A DNA stretch of 6,045 bases from Bacteroidota bacterium (GTDB taxonomy: Bacteria > Bacteroidota > Bacteroidia > Bacteroidales > Prolixibacteraceae). The notes under the pieces are model-generated. The model had not been told where the DNA came from, ran no database searches, and worked only from the letters and a program-made list of their open reading frames with translations. Where the stretch lies: NCBI GenBank assembly GCA_030691295.1, contig JAUYEQ010000390.1, forward strand, positions 1 to 6,045, written 5' to 3'. Below are positions 5,979-6,045 of the stretch, piece after piece. The translations under genes and the position numbers were made by a program. Position 1 is the stretch's first letter. Each line of letters begins with the position of its first letter.

Positions 5979-6045
5979 AATTAGATAGTTATATTGGTTT
6001 TTTAATCATTCAATATCGACATCAACATACTTTTATCAACAGAGC

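Overview
The window looks like chromosomal DNA from a member of the Bacteroidota, probably the Bacteroidales/Marinilabiliales side. Three things point there. The small secreted protein carries a C-terminal module typical of that phylum (HLPNIP...AEMNAKLLQK.EELTLY.IEQ). Genes start in A/T-rich leaders without Shine-Dalgarno sequences. The elongation factor G paralogue most resembles the Bacteroidota form. This placement is family recognition from reading, not a database search.

Layout. From 118 to 1249 a two-gene minus-strand unit encodes small exported proteins: first (1249 to 560) a signal-peptide protein with the chaperone-like coiled C-terminal module, then 13 nt later (546 to 118) a short exported protein that looks like only the propeptide end of a larger secreted protease. 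From 1250 to 1843 there is a long A/T-rich spacer. It holds a perfect 12-bp inverted repeat and what appears to be the remains of a small gene interrupted by a stop. From 1844 to 3664 a lone plus-strand gene encodes a complete glutamine-dependent asparagine synthetase. Between 3723 and 3801 two hairpins sit back to back between convergent genes; the first is a 16-bp perfect stem that should terminate transcription from both sides. From 3822 to 5978, on the minus strand, lies a full-length EF-G paralogue.

The genes do not form one pathway. The EF-G paralogue is a housekeeping or stress-type translation factor and is visibly more G+C-rich than everything to its left. The left part (asparagine synthetase, exported proteins, gene debris) reads like an accessory or rearranged stretch.

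The most interesting object is the EF-G paralogue. The catalytic histidine of DTPGHVDF is methionine, the P-loop aspartate is glycine, the RGITI switch I motif is altered, and NKxD reads NHLD. The tip residues of domain IV that drive translocation are kept. This pattern predicts an EF-G that works with little or no GTP hydrolysis, as reported for a Bacteroides EF-G paralogue. I see no CRISPR array, tRNA, rRNA, intact mobile element or convincing new multi-gene system.
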